DNA of 64,000 bases from Anisodus tanguticus (GCA_034509755.1 CM067551.1:19092501-19156500), one strand, 5' to 3'. Shown: positions 37,401-48,141, counted from the stretch's first letter. Notes: generated from the sequence alone by a model not told the origin. Program-made: numbers and translations.

Positions 37401-40400
37401 TTCGATTTTGTTATCAGCATGTTTACACCACTTTAATTTCTTGTCTGAGTCTGACCGTTTCTCTTACTTTGCTTGTGATTATGCTTTGTCTTGAGCCGAT
37501 GATCTCATGGAAACAGCCGCTCTACCTACCAAGGTGGAGGTAAGGTCTGCGTACACTTTACCCTTCCCAGACCCCACGTTGTGGGATTTCACTGGGTATG
37601 TTGTTGTTGTTGTATATAGCCAACCCCAACTTTGAGGCACAATTGATTGATCGAGATATATTGTCTTCCTTTGGTTTCCCATCTCTCCAAATGAAAATCT
37701 CCACCTTATTTTACTGTTTTGAGCCATTTAATACTGCTCACAACAAAAATGCCTGTTTAGTAGAAATAATATTTTTCTCCTTTCCGACCTTTACATCATA
37801 ATTGACTTATTAATTTTATGATCATCTTTTTCCAGGGAATTCGAGAGTTGAAAGATTTTGACATTCGGAAGGAGGCTGGGGGACGCTCCCTCAGAGCTGT
37901 TCAAAAGCAATTTAAAGTTCAGGTTTCTGAAAATTATCTCGAGATACATCTCTTCTGGGCTGGAAAAGGGACCTGCTGTGTACCTAGACAAGGCACATAT
38001 GGACCTTCTATATCGGCAATTAGCACAACCCCAGGTATCCATGAATTACAGACATCCTGTACAGTCCAAAGCAAATTAGATTCTGAAAAGTAGGCGTGTA
38101 GAAGTGTATTGAGGCTGCTAAGCTTTTTACAGATTTTATTCCCACTGTTAGCAACCAGCCTCCTACTACAAAAAAGAACCGGACTGGTCTGATTGTGGGT
38201 ATTGTTGTTGGACTTGGAGTCATAAGCTTGATTTCGGTATTTGCTATCTATTACCTTATTCAGAAAAGAAAACAGCAGGCTCTCGAGGATGAAGGTAAGA
38301 AACACAAACTGTTCTGGAATGGCTCTTTCGTTTTTTGACTTTTAAGTGATTCATCTTTCTTTAAGTTTAGTGCACCGGGCTTCCCTTTTTATCTTTCTTA
38401 GTTTAATTGCTTCTTGGAAGATGCCTAAGACCTGATCTTACAGAAAAGTCAGTTTAACAACACTTCCATTTCAAGATTCTTTGTAAAAGTTTCTGGAAAT
38501 GTTTGTTGTTCATTTCTTGATTTTGACACTTTCGTTTAGAGAGGTTAAAATTAATACACATGAATTGCCGAGCAAGAGTTATTAATGCAAGTCAGCACAT
38601 GCATTCCTTCACTTTTTTCAGCATATGAAAACATATAATGTATATGCCTAGTGTGCAAGTCCAAGGGATTGATCCATTTGTCTTATTAATGACATGTTTC
38701 CCATCAACTCTGCAGAATTCTTGGGGATAGATACCAGACCCTACACTTTCAGCTATTCAGAACTTCGAGCTGCGACTGATGACTTCTGTATTTCTAATAA
38801 GCTTGGAGAGGGAGGTTTTGGACCAGTTTACAAGGTAATCCATTCTTCCACATGAATTTCTGAAGTGACTAGTGTTTCCAATATTGCTATGTTTGTTGCA
38901 CAGATAACTCACATGTTTCTCAAATAGACCTTTTTCTTTTCAATGTTTTTTTATCTCGAGTGATCTCATTATTTCCTTGTGTAGACGTTGTGGCCTCGAT
39001 TAACTTATATCCCAAAAAGACATGAAACACTGTACAAAACAACAAACAAATAATCTGCATCTCTGCCATGAAGTGTTTTGTGACTAAATACTTGTGCATT
39101 CTTGTTTGCTTTAGTTTTGCTATTGTCTAAACGTTGAACAAACTTTTGTGGTCCATAGGGAACACTTGAGGATGAGAGGGTTGTTGCTGTTAAACAACTG
39201 TCTGTGGCATCACATCAAGGAAAGAGTCAATTTGTGGCAGAGATTGCCACTATATCTGCTGTACAACACCGTAATCTTGTGAAACTCTATGGTTGCTGCA
39301 TCGAGGGAGATAGACGTTTACTTGTTTATGAGTATCTTGAAAACAAGAGTCTTGATCAAGCATTATTTGGTACTAATGAATACAATATCTTGAATTTGTC
39401 TTTCCTCATATAAGAGATGAAAAAACACATTTCATTTTTATAGAAAGATTATTGAGATTTTGGCTTCAATTGTGCAGAGAATGGATCTTTATATCTTGAC
39501 TGGCCAATACGCTTTCAGATATGCTTGGGAGTGGCAAAGGGCCTATCGTATCTTCACGAGGAATCTCGAGTCCGAATTGTCCATCGAGATGTCAAGTCCA
39601 GTAATATTTTGCTTGATGCAGACCTAAACCCTAAAATTTCTGATTTCGGATTGGCAAAACTGTACGATGACAAACAGACTCATATACAAACTGGTGTTGC
39701 AGGCACAATGTAAGATCCTCAAAATTGAAGATGTGTCATATTTTTTCACTCCTTTCCTATAGTTTTGTTTCATAAAGCTCTTGAATATTTTCTTGTAGAG
39801 GGTATCTTGCACCAGAATATGCCATGCGCGGACATCTGACGGAGAAGGCTGATGTGTTTAGCTTCGGAGTTGTAGCTCTAGAGATAGTCAGTGGTAGACC
39901 AAACAAGGACCAGAGCTTGGAAGAAAACAAGATCTACCTTCTTGAGTGGGTAAAGTCTTTTCCTTCTTTGCTTGTAGTAAAGCATTAGAACAATGAAATA
40001 TATGTGTTTTTCGTCGGTTGATGCTGCAAGTAGTTATGCAACTTCTAGCTTAACAGGCATTTAATCCAACGGAAAGGATGGAAGATCAACAAACACTACT
40101 TGGAAGAAGTTTTTCCTTTGCATTCATACTTTTCTACTTTTAATCTCTATTGTCTTTTAAGACTACTTATCGCATTGTCCTGTGGTTCCTACATGTATCG
40201 TTTAGTTCTAACCATATTCATCGCATCACCGACTCCTGTGTATAATGTTATTCTAGGCTTGGCAGCTTCATGAGAACAAGCGTGAAGCTGAGCTGGTGGA
40301 TGCAAATCTATCTGAATTTGATGAAAACGAAGTGAAAAAGGTAATAGGGATAGCTCTACTATGCACTCAAACATCCCCAGGACTACGACCCTCGATGTCC

Positions 40401-40628
40401 CGTGTAATAGCTATGCTTACTGGAGATGCTGAGGTTGCCACTGTGACTTCCAAACCTGGATACCTGACGGACTGGAAGTTTAATGATACAACGACAACCT
40501 TCATGACCAATCATTCTTCGCAAATGCACAATCCATCACTGAGTACAAGTACAGCCGCTGATACAACTTGTCCACCATCAGGTGCTGAAACACCGATGCT
40601 CCATGACTTCATTGGAGAGGGTAGATGA
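25417..40628 (+). CDS. LRR-malectin receptor-like serine/threonine kinase (LRR-VIII-2 type), 24 exons, 1,028 aa
   Basis: Exons by GT/AG and phase: 25417-25540, 30037-30211, 30696-30767, 30854-30925, 31013-31084, 31220-31291, 32021-32092, 32198-32272, 32412-32483, 32578-32649, 32733-32804, 33036-33107, 33190-33255, 33832-33897, 34015-34059, 34152-34216, 34544-34920, 37836-38034, 38133-38294, 38716-38834, 39159-39369, 39478-39709, 39799-39949, 40257-40628. They sum to 3,087 bp with no internal stop. Order: signal peptide (about 1-28, ending EMAVAQ), LRRs to about 410 (one repeat per 66-75 bp exon), malectin domain (about 425-610), membrane span (about 632-655, GLIVGIVVGLGVISLI), kinase (about 690-965). 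Kinase motifs GEGGFGPVYKG, VAVKQL, HRDVKSSN, DFGLA and APEYA are intact, so it should be active at the plasma membrane. It resembles Arabidopsis At1g56140-like kinases; ligand unknown. The ATG at 25417 is chosen because one at 25406 runs into a stop. Confidence 0.93.
26148..27872 (-). mobile_element. deleted hAT transposon in intron 1 of the receptor kinase
   Basis: The element spans about 26157-27863 and is flanked by near-identical ATGTAATAC (26148-26156) and ATGTGATAC (27864-27872). Both ends are very GC-rich inverted repeats (TAGGACGGGCCAACGGGGCG at the left; the complement of the right end starts TAGGGTTGTCTAGTGGGCCG). The minus-strand frame 26521-26898 encodes a hAT C-terminal dimerisation domain (KMARDVLNIQASSTAFESVFSAG) and 27135-27350 a more N-terminal piece (LNPTIKIDDCKALIETIYD). 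Most of the transposase is missing. Confidence 0.8.
26521..26898 (-). pseudogene. hAT transposase C-terminal dimerisation domain
   Basis: The 125-codon frame begins MLKYWRENEKIFPTPSKMAR and contains the ASS(T)AFESVFSAGR motif of the hAT C-terminal dimerisation region, followed by an acidic low-complexity tail. The N-terminal BED finger and the catalytic residues are not in this fragment. Confidence 0.8.
27873..29640. other. AT-rich remainder of receptor-kinase intron 1
   Basis: No coding wording was found. At about 28955-29215 a stretch starting TGATAGAATATACAC and ending AATGATTATTCTATTTCA resembles a solo short copia LTR, with a plant LTR-like end (AATGAAATCAACAAATG). Inside it GGTAAGTGTATATTTGATTT is repeated at about 29070 and 29107. 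Target duplications could not be confirmed. Confidence 0.4.
29640..29755 (-). mobile_element. TS/SolS-type SINE head, minus orientation
   Basis: Read on the minus strand: ACCAACAAGGATTGTGGTG, TCCTCCACCCTTAACCAGC, CGAATTCGAATTAGTCCGG and CCCAATGCACACCAGG. This is the degenerate tRNA-derived 5' part of a Solanaceae SINE. The canonical box B is poorly kept. It lies in receptor-kinase intron 1. Confidence 0.55.
29765..29940. repeat. second copy of the GGCGGAGC-type MITE-like repeat
   Basis: CTTTCGCCGGAAAATTACATTGTATATAC, GATAGATATTGAATTAT and the end AATCTTGGCTCAGCCACCGC follow the same order as 6683-6865. Ends CTTTCGCCGG and GGCTCAGCCACCG are imperfect. Confidence 0.5.
35465..37622 (+). mobile_element. 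RTE-like LINE, 5'-truncated, in intron 17 of the receptor kinase
   Basis: Reverse-transcriptase wording runs from RRERATGPDEIPVEFWK (about 35765) through PLYKNKGDI, ENQFRFMPGRST, GLHQGLALSPFLFSLVMDGL and the catalytic FADDIVLIDET to the C-terminal RLRWFGHVQRRDTDAPVRRCE block. The 3' end is a Solanaceae retroposon tail (GTAAGGTCTGCGTACACTTT, CCCAGACCCCACG, then GTTGTTGTTGTTGTATATAG). There is no polyA. Endonuclease is missing, and stops and shifts break the ORF. The RTE clade is inferred from the short-repeat tail and RT wording. Confidence 0.85.
35961..37156 (+). pseudogene. LINE reverse transcriptase fragment
   Basis: An open stretch of 304 codons (35961-36875) holds RT from the fingers to past the FADD catalytic motif at about 36418. 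The block between HLMVSSTSRR and WRCLEF is frame-shifted (the usual YR...FIDLEKAYD segment), so the first catalytic Asp is out of frame. 36929-37156 is the C-terminal block after one stop and a shift. Confidence 0.85.
38367..38396 (+). repeat. TS-type SINE extreme 3' end
   Basis: TTTAGTGCACCGGGCTTCCC followed by a T run matches the last 25 bases of the SINE at 12985-13100. It lies in intron 19 of the receptor kinase. Confidence 0.55.
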
Positions 40629-41904
40629 AATCTTGCAGTATTTTTCAGTCAGAGATGAAGCCAGACATCAGATAAATTTTACCTTTTTGTTTGCTTTGAA
40701 GATTTCATCTTTCTTATATTCTTTCTGGATGTATTATAATCATTTGTGTATCGGTTTTCATTGATTTAAGGAATACTTGACTTATCCTTTGAAAGAGAAT
40801 GTTTCTTCAAAGAATCAAAAGATCTCTATACTAAAAGATACATAATATTGACATACAAGGAGGAAAAGGGCAAGTGATGGTGGTGTTGGGAACATACTCT
40901 TTATTTTCCCATGCTCTAGCAATTGCGCTCCCTAGACAACTACCATGTAGTTAGGTAAAGGTAAGGACAATCAGTCCGTAGTGGCAGGAGTGTAGGAATG
41001 AATCGGGATCCCTATCAATATAAAATGCATTTGCCACCAAAAGCCAAAGTATTACTGTTGAACAAGGCATCTGATAGATGAAAGAGTAAAAAAGCTTTAA
41101 AAAAATAACTGACGGTGAACTGAAGTAGCAGGGGCATTCTAGAGAAACTTCCTTTGTAGTGTCCCACAACGGGGAACTACATAACCAGAAGTAGAACAGT
41201 ATATTCAACAACTTCCCTTCACCTTTCATAATCATGATGTGGTACTTTTTAAAGCAGTTAGTATCATTTGATGTGATATTCTTTTTTTAGTCAGTTTTAA
41301 AAAGTATTAATATTTTATATTTTAAGATAATGTAATTTTAAAATTTTCATTTTCTGTCTAATGAGCTTATTTATAGTTTTGTGTGTGTGTTTATATGGGG
41401 TGTGGAAGTCTGAGCCGTTAGTTGTCGGGGCATATTTGAGCCAAAAATAAATGTTAGGAATATTTATAGACCAAAAAATTAACGGATTGCATTTGTGAGC
41501 CATTTTGTTTCTTTCCTTTTTGTTCTAAATATAGATAATCGTCAAAAACACATCGAAAGTATCATTTTTTTTGAGTTTTCTATTTGAAATATCAAGTTTT
41601 ACATTTTTTACTTAAACTTTCACCAACTATTTGTTGGAAATTTACTAATGTGGAATTAAGTTTATCCCATTATTTATGACTCGAACAATTGGGTCATGCA
41701 CGTCGAAAATATCATTTTCACACGTGCAATCTTAGTGTCAAGTATCGTAAATTTCGTTAATGAAAAAGATATTGGTACGTAAGTGAAATGTTTGAGACAT
41801 AGAATGATGGATGATTATTGGATAAATAACAAGTGTTCCACGTTGATAAACGAAGGAAGGATTGTGCGAAGTGTAAGTCGGAAAGGGCTGCAGAGCCGAG
41901 AAGG
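40629..41904. other. 3' flank of the receptor kinase and intergenic DNA
   Basis: The 3' UTR of the receptor kinase should end within the first few hundred bases (AATAAA-like signals are weak). From about 41540 to 41760 the wording (CACATCGAAAGTATCA, TCACCAACTATTTGTTGG, CACGTCGAAAATATCATTTTC) is repeat-like. No gene was seen. Confidence 0.45.
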
Positions 41905-42679
41905 GCCGCGACTCTAATGTTGCAGATCCGCGACGATTCCCAGGTAGTGAGTGCTCGACGGAAGTCCAAAAGTTTTGCTGATTATGGAAAGGTTTTGGAG
42001 TATTAACTTGGCAATTTTTCCTCCATAACTCAGCCATTATTTGGCTGCATTAGTTGGTGGTTTAAAGGGCCATTACATGACATTTAAATGACCATTACAT
42101 GGGCACTTGAAGAGGCCATCTTGTACACCTATAAATTGAGACCTTTGGCTCAATTCTATAGATGAACATATATGAGAAAGTGAACATACTCACAAGTTAA
42201 CACCACCACAAATAGATCAGATTTCCCTGATAACAATTATTTTCTTAGCAATCTTCATTATTCGTGTTCTTCGCTGAGATCATTTGTGTAGGCTTTGCAC
42301 ACTTGATAGTTTATTATTTCATCTTAGGTGAATATTGTCCACACTTCCGTAAAGCCTATATACGAGGGCAATCTTGTCTTAAAGATAAAGAGCCATCTCT
42401 CGACTCAGCCGGTGGTGTTGTGATTATCTAATTGGTTGCTAAGTGTTTCAGGTGTTAACTTATTAGACGAAGGACTCTAACCGTTCGTATTCTCAGCGGA
42501 TTTACAAGCCACAAGTGCAGTAGTTCATGTTCTTGTATTTTCGAATACAAGTTCCATATTTGAAGTTTCAATTCAAGATCAAGATATTGACAACTTGTTG
42601 TTGTCCTATTTGTTGTTTATCCTTTCGATCACTGTAATAGTTATTTACTATTCCCGTACGAGCTTTACACAGTCCAACA
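41905..42679 (+). repeat. 5' LTR copy, left edge truncated
   Basis: It starts at GCCGCGACTCTAATGTTGC and ends TCCAACA. Compared with the right copy it lacks the GC-rich 45 bp that precede 45415. TATA-like CTATAAATTGAG is at about 42130. Confidence 0.85.
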
Positions 42680-43134
42680 ACTTTAAGACAAGATTTGTAT
42701 TAGTGATTCGAAAGATGTTGGTCGACAAGTGTGTGACCAAATCTGGTTGTGGTTTTCTTCTTGAAAACAGTTCTGTTGACAGTTTTGCTAACAGTTCAAA
42801 CAACAACCGTGCTTTCAAAACTGGTCCTAGTTATGGTTCTCTCTTTGGCGACAGTTACAAGTCTATTTTCGACAAAGGTGGGATCTCTGGATCGGATGCT
42901 GAGCTTCAAGATACTGCTGATAGTCATGCTAGTACGGCTAAAGATCAAGGACGAGTTGGTGTCACCGCTCTCGAGGGTGGTGGAAACAAGCGCCCACGAG
43001 AGGCTGAGGATGTCAACTGGGACAAAAAGAGAAGGCTGAATATGATGTTCTATCATGTAGCAAAAGGCCTATATCTGTCCCAGACAAAGGATCCAAATTA
43101 TGGTAAGAAGGATGTGGACACTCAGTCTGACTGA
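42595..43134 (+). pseudogene. unassigned ORF at the gag position, 179 codons
   Basis: The frame starts inside the LTR (hydrophobic LLSYLLFILSITVIVIYYS is translated LTR and probably meaningless). It then runs through KMLVDKCVTKSGCGF, a Ser/Asn/Gly-rich stretch and KRPREAEDVNWDKKRRLN...MMFYHVAKGLYLS. The basic KRPREAED...KKRR could be a nuclear or nucleic-acid-binding segment. It does not match copia gag wording that I know; it may be acquired or out-of-frame sequence. No function is claimed. Confidence 0.4.
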
Positions 43135-43554
43135 AGTGGGCCAGAATCCAAAAGGTCTAAGTTAATAATCATTCCTTTTCTATAATGTGTTTAGTTAATA
43201 TCTGAATAAAAGTGTGTAAAGCAAGGCTGGGAATATGAAAGTGTTTTCATTAAAAACTTATATTCCCTACACTCTAAAATCAGATATTGAATCTCCTTCC
43301 TTCCCGGTTAAAGATTGGACTATTATAAACAAAACTTAAAAGATACGTTCTTTTGGGTGTAATTATTATAAGTGTGTAAAGTATGTTCGCACATACGAAG
43401 GAGAGAGATCCATTGACTGTGCGAAAACTGTTACCACTCTTAAGTAAGCGCCAGGGATTTCCATGGGTACCAATCACAAGGGAAGAAGACTGAGAGATAA
43501 TGACTTATCTTAAGACGTTGAACCTGTCACCTATCTGACAGAAGATCCTTCATT

Positions 43555-43850
43555 TGATAGGATGATATTGGACACTCAGTCGTACAAAGCCTACGGACGA
43601 CTGAAGTAGGCCAGAAGAAAGACAGAAAAGTAATGGACACCTAGCGAGGTGGGCTAGAGTTTCCAGATCTTAAATGATCTGAAGGCCAGAAGAAAGGCAG
43701 AAAAGTAATGGACACCTAGTGAGGTGTGCCAGAGTTTCCAGGTCTTAAATGATATGAAGGCCAAAAGAAAGGCAGAAAAGAAATTGGACACTCAGTCTGC
43801 CAAAGCAACTGGAGTGGGCCAGAGTATCCAGATCACATATGATCCGGTTA
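43555..43850 (+). repeat. 75-bp tandem array, three full units plus flanks
   Basis: The junction CAGAAAAG is found at 43623, 43698 and 43773, an exact 75-bp period. Each unit reads about TGGACACCTAG(C/T)GAGGTG, GCCAGAGTTTCCAG(A/G)TCTTAAATGAT, GAAGGCCAGAAGAAAGG. Flanking partial units carry TTGGACACTCAGTC, and one more partial copy is at about 43116-43165 (TGGACACTCAGTCTGACTGA). Confidence 0.9.
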
Positions 43851-44129
43851 TGCCCTAACCACGGGCAAAAGGTTGTTCATGTGAAGCAACACCACCTCTA
43901 AAGTAGAAGGGGTTGGAGATGTTGTCCTCAATAGGACTTCAGGGAATGAGATCACTCTAAAAGGAGGTGATACATGTCCCAAACTTGGTTTAAGCGACGA
44001 TGTTGGTGAAGCTGGTTTGAGATTAGTCCAACAGGTCTGTAATAACTAAGAATGGTACAGTATGTCTGTAGCTAAATGAATGATATATTTATAATCCGTG
44101 CTTCTATGCCATCATAGATTAAGACACGT

Positions 44130-45365
44130 TAAATAGAAAGTCATTCAAAAGCTAACGAAGTTGAGATTGTTGCCTTCTGTCGACATAAACCCTCAAAATG
44201 AATGTGAGGTAGGCGAAGAGACAAAATCACCTTTCCATTATGTCAAAGGAATAGAGAAAGAAGCACCGCTCCTCTAGAACTTAGTCACACCCACATGGGT
44301 GATTTGAAGTTTGTACAAAATAGAGGGGGGAGACAAGTACTTTTTGACCTTCATTGATGATGGCACAACGTATTACATTCTTTGTTTGTTGAAAAGCAAA
44401 GATGAAGTTGTTGAAACGGATAAGCGCTACAACACAGAAGTTGAAAATCAACTAAGCCTATGGATGGAGGAATTCGTAGTAATAGAAGGGGAGAATGTGA
44501 AGCATCGTTTATAAAACGACTGCTCCTTACTTACCTCAGTCTAACGGTGTTAGCCAAGCGCAAAGCCGTACGTCCAAAATATGTGGGGCAAGGCGATCCT
44601 TACCGCCAATGTGATTCTCAATAGAACTACGCATAAGGATAAAGATAACTCTCTATGTGAAACATGGAAATGATCCCACCTACAAATGTTGTGTTGTGGG
44701 GTGGCTTGGTAGAGGTTGAAATACCGAAACAGGTCAAGTTGGACCTATGACTGTAGATTGCATATCCACTGGATCTGCAAATAACAGTAGTGCTTATCGC
44801 CTCTTGGTGTCAAAGAATGCTGAATTATTTAAGGATAATTTTCATTGAAAAGGAAAAAGAAGTAATTGCTTGAGGTTAACAAGAACCCGCGAGTGCATGA
44901 TTGTCCGAAACCAGACGTTCCAGAGCTACATGACTCGAAAGTTACTAATTATTCGGAACCTAATGGTCCAGATCTACAGAACTCAGGGATTCTAGATGTT
45001 GAACCGAGACGGAGCAAAGAGGGGACAAAGACTTGTTCCATGCCTTCTAGCTTGTATGGTTGAGAATGAACCATGGGCAATTAACATATAATTGTCATCT
45101 CCAGAAGCGCTGATTTGGAAAGAAGCTACAGAGAGAGAAATAGATTTCATCATATAGAACAATACTTGTGTAATGGTTGACCTTCCTCCGGGAAAAGAAC
45201 CTTTGGGTTGTAAAAGTGGATACTCAAAAGTGAGTACAAAGTAGATGGATCTACTGACGAGTATAAAGACTCGACTACTTGGACATATGCTCCCATGTGA
45301 TTAACTTAACATCCAGGGCCATTGCATTCTTGCGTGACATAGATGTTGAGATAACTTTCCTAACC
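44130..45365 (+). pseudogene. copia integrase to RT-entry remnants
   Basis: Pieces in order are LLPSVDINPQNECEV (pre-integrase), YKIEGGDKYFLTFIDDGTTYY at 44311-44514, the VWG-type post-integrase block near 44690, ATEREIDFI..NNTCVMVDLPPGKEPLG near 45125-45210, and RDIDVEITFL at about 45335-45365. All are broken by stops. Confidence 0.7.
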
Positions 45366-45414
45366 ATTGCAGCGCCGTGGCACTAATTCACTGGTTGGCC
45401 ACTGGAGCCGTGGC

Positions 45415-46187
45415 GCCGCGACTCTAATGTTGCAGATCCGCGACGATTCCCAGGTAGTGAGTGCTCGACGGAAGTCCAAAAGTTTTGCTGATTATGGAAA
45501 GGTTTTGGAGTATTAACTTAGCAGTTTTTCCTCCATAACTCAGCCATTATTTGGCTGCATTAGTTGGTGGTTTAAAGGGCCATTACATGACATTTAAATG
45601 ACCATTACATGGGCACTTGAAGAGGCCATCTTGTACACATATAAATTGAGACCTTTGGCTCAATTCTATAGATGAACATATATGAGAAAGTGAACATACT
45701 CACAAGTTAACACCACCACAAAGAGATTATATTTTCCTGATAACAATCCTTTCCTTAGCAATCTTCATTATTCGTGTTCTTCGCTGAGATCATTTGTGTA
45801 GGCTTTACACACTTGATAGTTTATTATTTCATCTTGGGAGACTATTGTCCACACTTCCGTAAAGCCTATATACGGGGGCAATCTTGTCTTAAAGACAAAG
45901 AGCCATCTCTCGACTTAGCCGGTGGTGTTGTGATTATCTAATTGGTTGCTAAGTATTTCAGGTGTTAACTTATTAGACGAAGGACTCTAACTGTTCGTTT
46001 TCTCAGCGGATCTGCAAGCCACAAGTGCATCAGTTCGTGTTCTTGTATTTCAGAATACAACTTCCATATTTGAAGTTTCAATTCAAGATCAAGATATTGA
46101 CAACTTGTTGTCCTCTTTGTTCCTTATCCTTTCGATCACTGTAATAGTTATTTACTATTTCCGTATGAGCTTTACATACTTCCAACA
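45415..46187 (+). repeat. 3' LTR copy
   Basis: 773 bp, near-identical to 41905-42679. It is preceded by a GC-rich stretch (TGCAGCGCCGTGGCACTAAT...GGAGCCGTGGCGCCGCGAC) that is absent from the left copy. Confidence 0.85.
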
Positions 46188-46196
46188 CTATTTACG

Positions 46197-47419
46197 ATCC
46201 GTTTGAAAAGCCACCTTGTAATTGGAATTGGTGTAATTACTAGGATAATAATTACACAGACTAGTAATTACACGGTATTATAATTACAATGACCTGTTTG
46301 TTTGTTTGTCATAACGTAATTACAGTGTAATTATAAGCGTAATGTTTGGTTGCACAAATATAATTACACAATTGGTTTATTTAAAAATAAAATTTAATTA
46401 TAAAAAAATAAAAATTAATATTTAAAAAATATGTGCCTTTATAAATGATATCAAATTAAACCAACACATTGTTTCTTGAATATATTAATAATCATATATT
46501 TGTAATTAATATTGTAAAAAATAATTGACATATATTTTTCAAGTTAATAATTTTTTTATTTTAATTAAAATTAAAAGCACTTTTTTGTGAGAACATCATG
46601 GATTGGATGTTTGACAAAAAAATTAATACTTGTAAATATAATTCTATAAATTATTCAAATATTTGATAAAAAATATATATCAATTGTAAGTGAAAAATAA
46701 ACAACATGCAATGTGAACTTCTAAAATAACAAGTCAATAGTACTAAAGAAAATAAATTAATATTGGAAATATAACCTAAATTCAAAATGCAAAACAAAAA
46801 AATAACACAATACTCTTATGTCAAAATTTCAATATTACATAAGTAAGTTACAACGTAACTTAAGTAAATATAATTTAAAATAAAGAAAAAATATAAGTCT
46901 ATAACCTCATTTACAACGAAATTTTACTTTAATAACATCACTCATTATATGTCAAGTTTGTTAATTACTCATTCTTTCTAATACTAAGAGTTGTAATTTC
47001 AAAAATTAGAATAATAACACAATTATGCTAAATGAATAAAATAAAATAAAAAAAGTAATTACATGGAATCACAAGTAGTAAAGGTTGGGAATGAGAAGAA
47101 AGGAAATGAAAGATAAATAATATAAAAAGAAAATATATTTTAAAAATAAATAATTAAAAAGTAAAAAAAAAAATTAAATTAATAGGAATAAAAAGAAATT
47201 TTAAAAGAAAGAATTAATATATAACAAAGAAGAAAGAAACTAAAAAGTAACCATGTAATTACACTCAATTCTCAACCCCCTTTAGAATTGAAAATGTAAT
47301 TACACTCAATTTCAATTACACATAATTCCCACCTAACCAAGTAATTACTTGGTCAAACAAAAATGTCAAACTATGTAATTACACTCAATTTCAATTACAT
47401 GGTTATCTTTTCAAACTAG
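46197..47419. mobile_element. foldback/MITE-like element with inverted ends
   Basis: The left end reads GATCCGTTTGAAAAGCCACC then TTGTAATTGGAATTGGTGTAATTAC. The complement of the right end reads GACTAGTTTGAAAAGATAAC then CATGTAATTGAAATTGAGTG. The interior is very AT-rich with many TGTAATTAC modules in both orientations near the ends. No coding capacity. The target duplication was not identified, because the right flank was altered by the neighbouring hAT insertion at 47426. Confidence 0.75.
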
Positions 47420-47444
47420 TCCATACAGTGGCCGAGGTTAACAA

Positions 47445-47468
47445 GGGGGGGGGGGGGGGGGGGGGGGG
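47445..47468. repeat. G24 homopolymer
   Basis: 24 consecutive G lie 19 bp inside the left end of the hAT element, followed by AGGCGTGG and C7. It is either a real expanded subterminal G tract or an assembly/sequencing artefact, since such runs are hard to read. Confidence 0.9.
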
Positions 47469-48141
47469 AGGCGTGGCCCCCCCAAAAAAATTAATATTTT
47501 AAATATAACTCAAAATACACATATGTTTGGCCCCAATTCCCCAAATCGCAGAATTCAGAAAGCCCTAAGCCCCTTAATAGCAGAAAACCCTAAGCCCCCA
47601 AATCGCAGAAAACACTAAGCGCTAAGCCCCAATTCATTGTCGCCTTCGATCCCGGTAAAAACCAGCTGTCTATGCCATTTTTGTGAGTTCAAGGAAGCAT
47701 CCTCGACACTCGTCGCCTCAGTCGCTGCTCCACAATAGGTAATCTCTCAAATGTCCATGTATTTGGGATACAAAATACAAGAACTCCAATTTTCTGCATT
47801 TAATCATCTTCTTCGTCCAAATTTATGTATTTTTTTTTTATAAAAAAAGGTGATAGTGATTGGGGGATGAATACGTTTTTTTGAATAGTTCCAATTTTTC
47901 TTATTCGTATATATTTTTAAAAATTCTGATGTAACTAAGGCAAAACATTGATTACTTCAAAGGGAATACGCGTATCATTTTTTTCTTATCCAGTTTACTT
48001 TTTAGTTTTCTTATCAATTTTTTCTTATCCAGTTTGCTTTTAGTTTATAGTTTGCTCGCAAAAACAGATTAATGCTTTTAGTTTATGTTTGTTTCTTTGA
48101 TAATTGATTTTTGTATTTTATTAGGAGTGGTAGTTGATACG

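Larger units (their letters stand above)
41905..46187 (+). mobile_element. deleted copia retrotransposon with about 775-bp repeats at both ends
   Basis: 41905-42679 and 45415-46187 are near-identical direct repeats ending TCCAACA. They contain CACCTATAAATTGAGACC (TATA) and a long transcribed leader, so they are LTRs. Between them are remnants in copia order: an unassigned gag-position ORF, pre-integrase and integrase (GGDKYFLTFIDDGTTYY), the post-integrase block, and RT entry (VDLPPGKEPLG). RT wording stops at RDIDVEITFL (about 45360), the first catalytic block, and joins directly to the second LTR. RT core and RNase H are thus deleted. No primer site is visible after the first LTR and no target duplication was found, so the ends are rearranged. 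Confidence 0.85.

Noticed and set aside
47545..47640. Telomere-like CCCTAA repeats
   Set aside because: Only imperfect AACCCTAAGCCCC modules in what looks like the transcribed leader of the hAT element; not a telomeric array.
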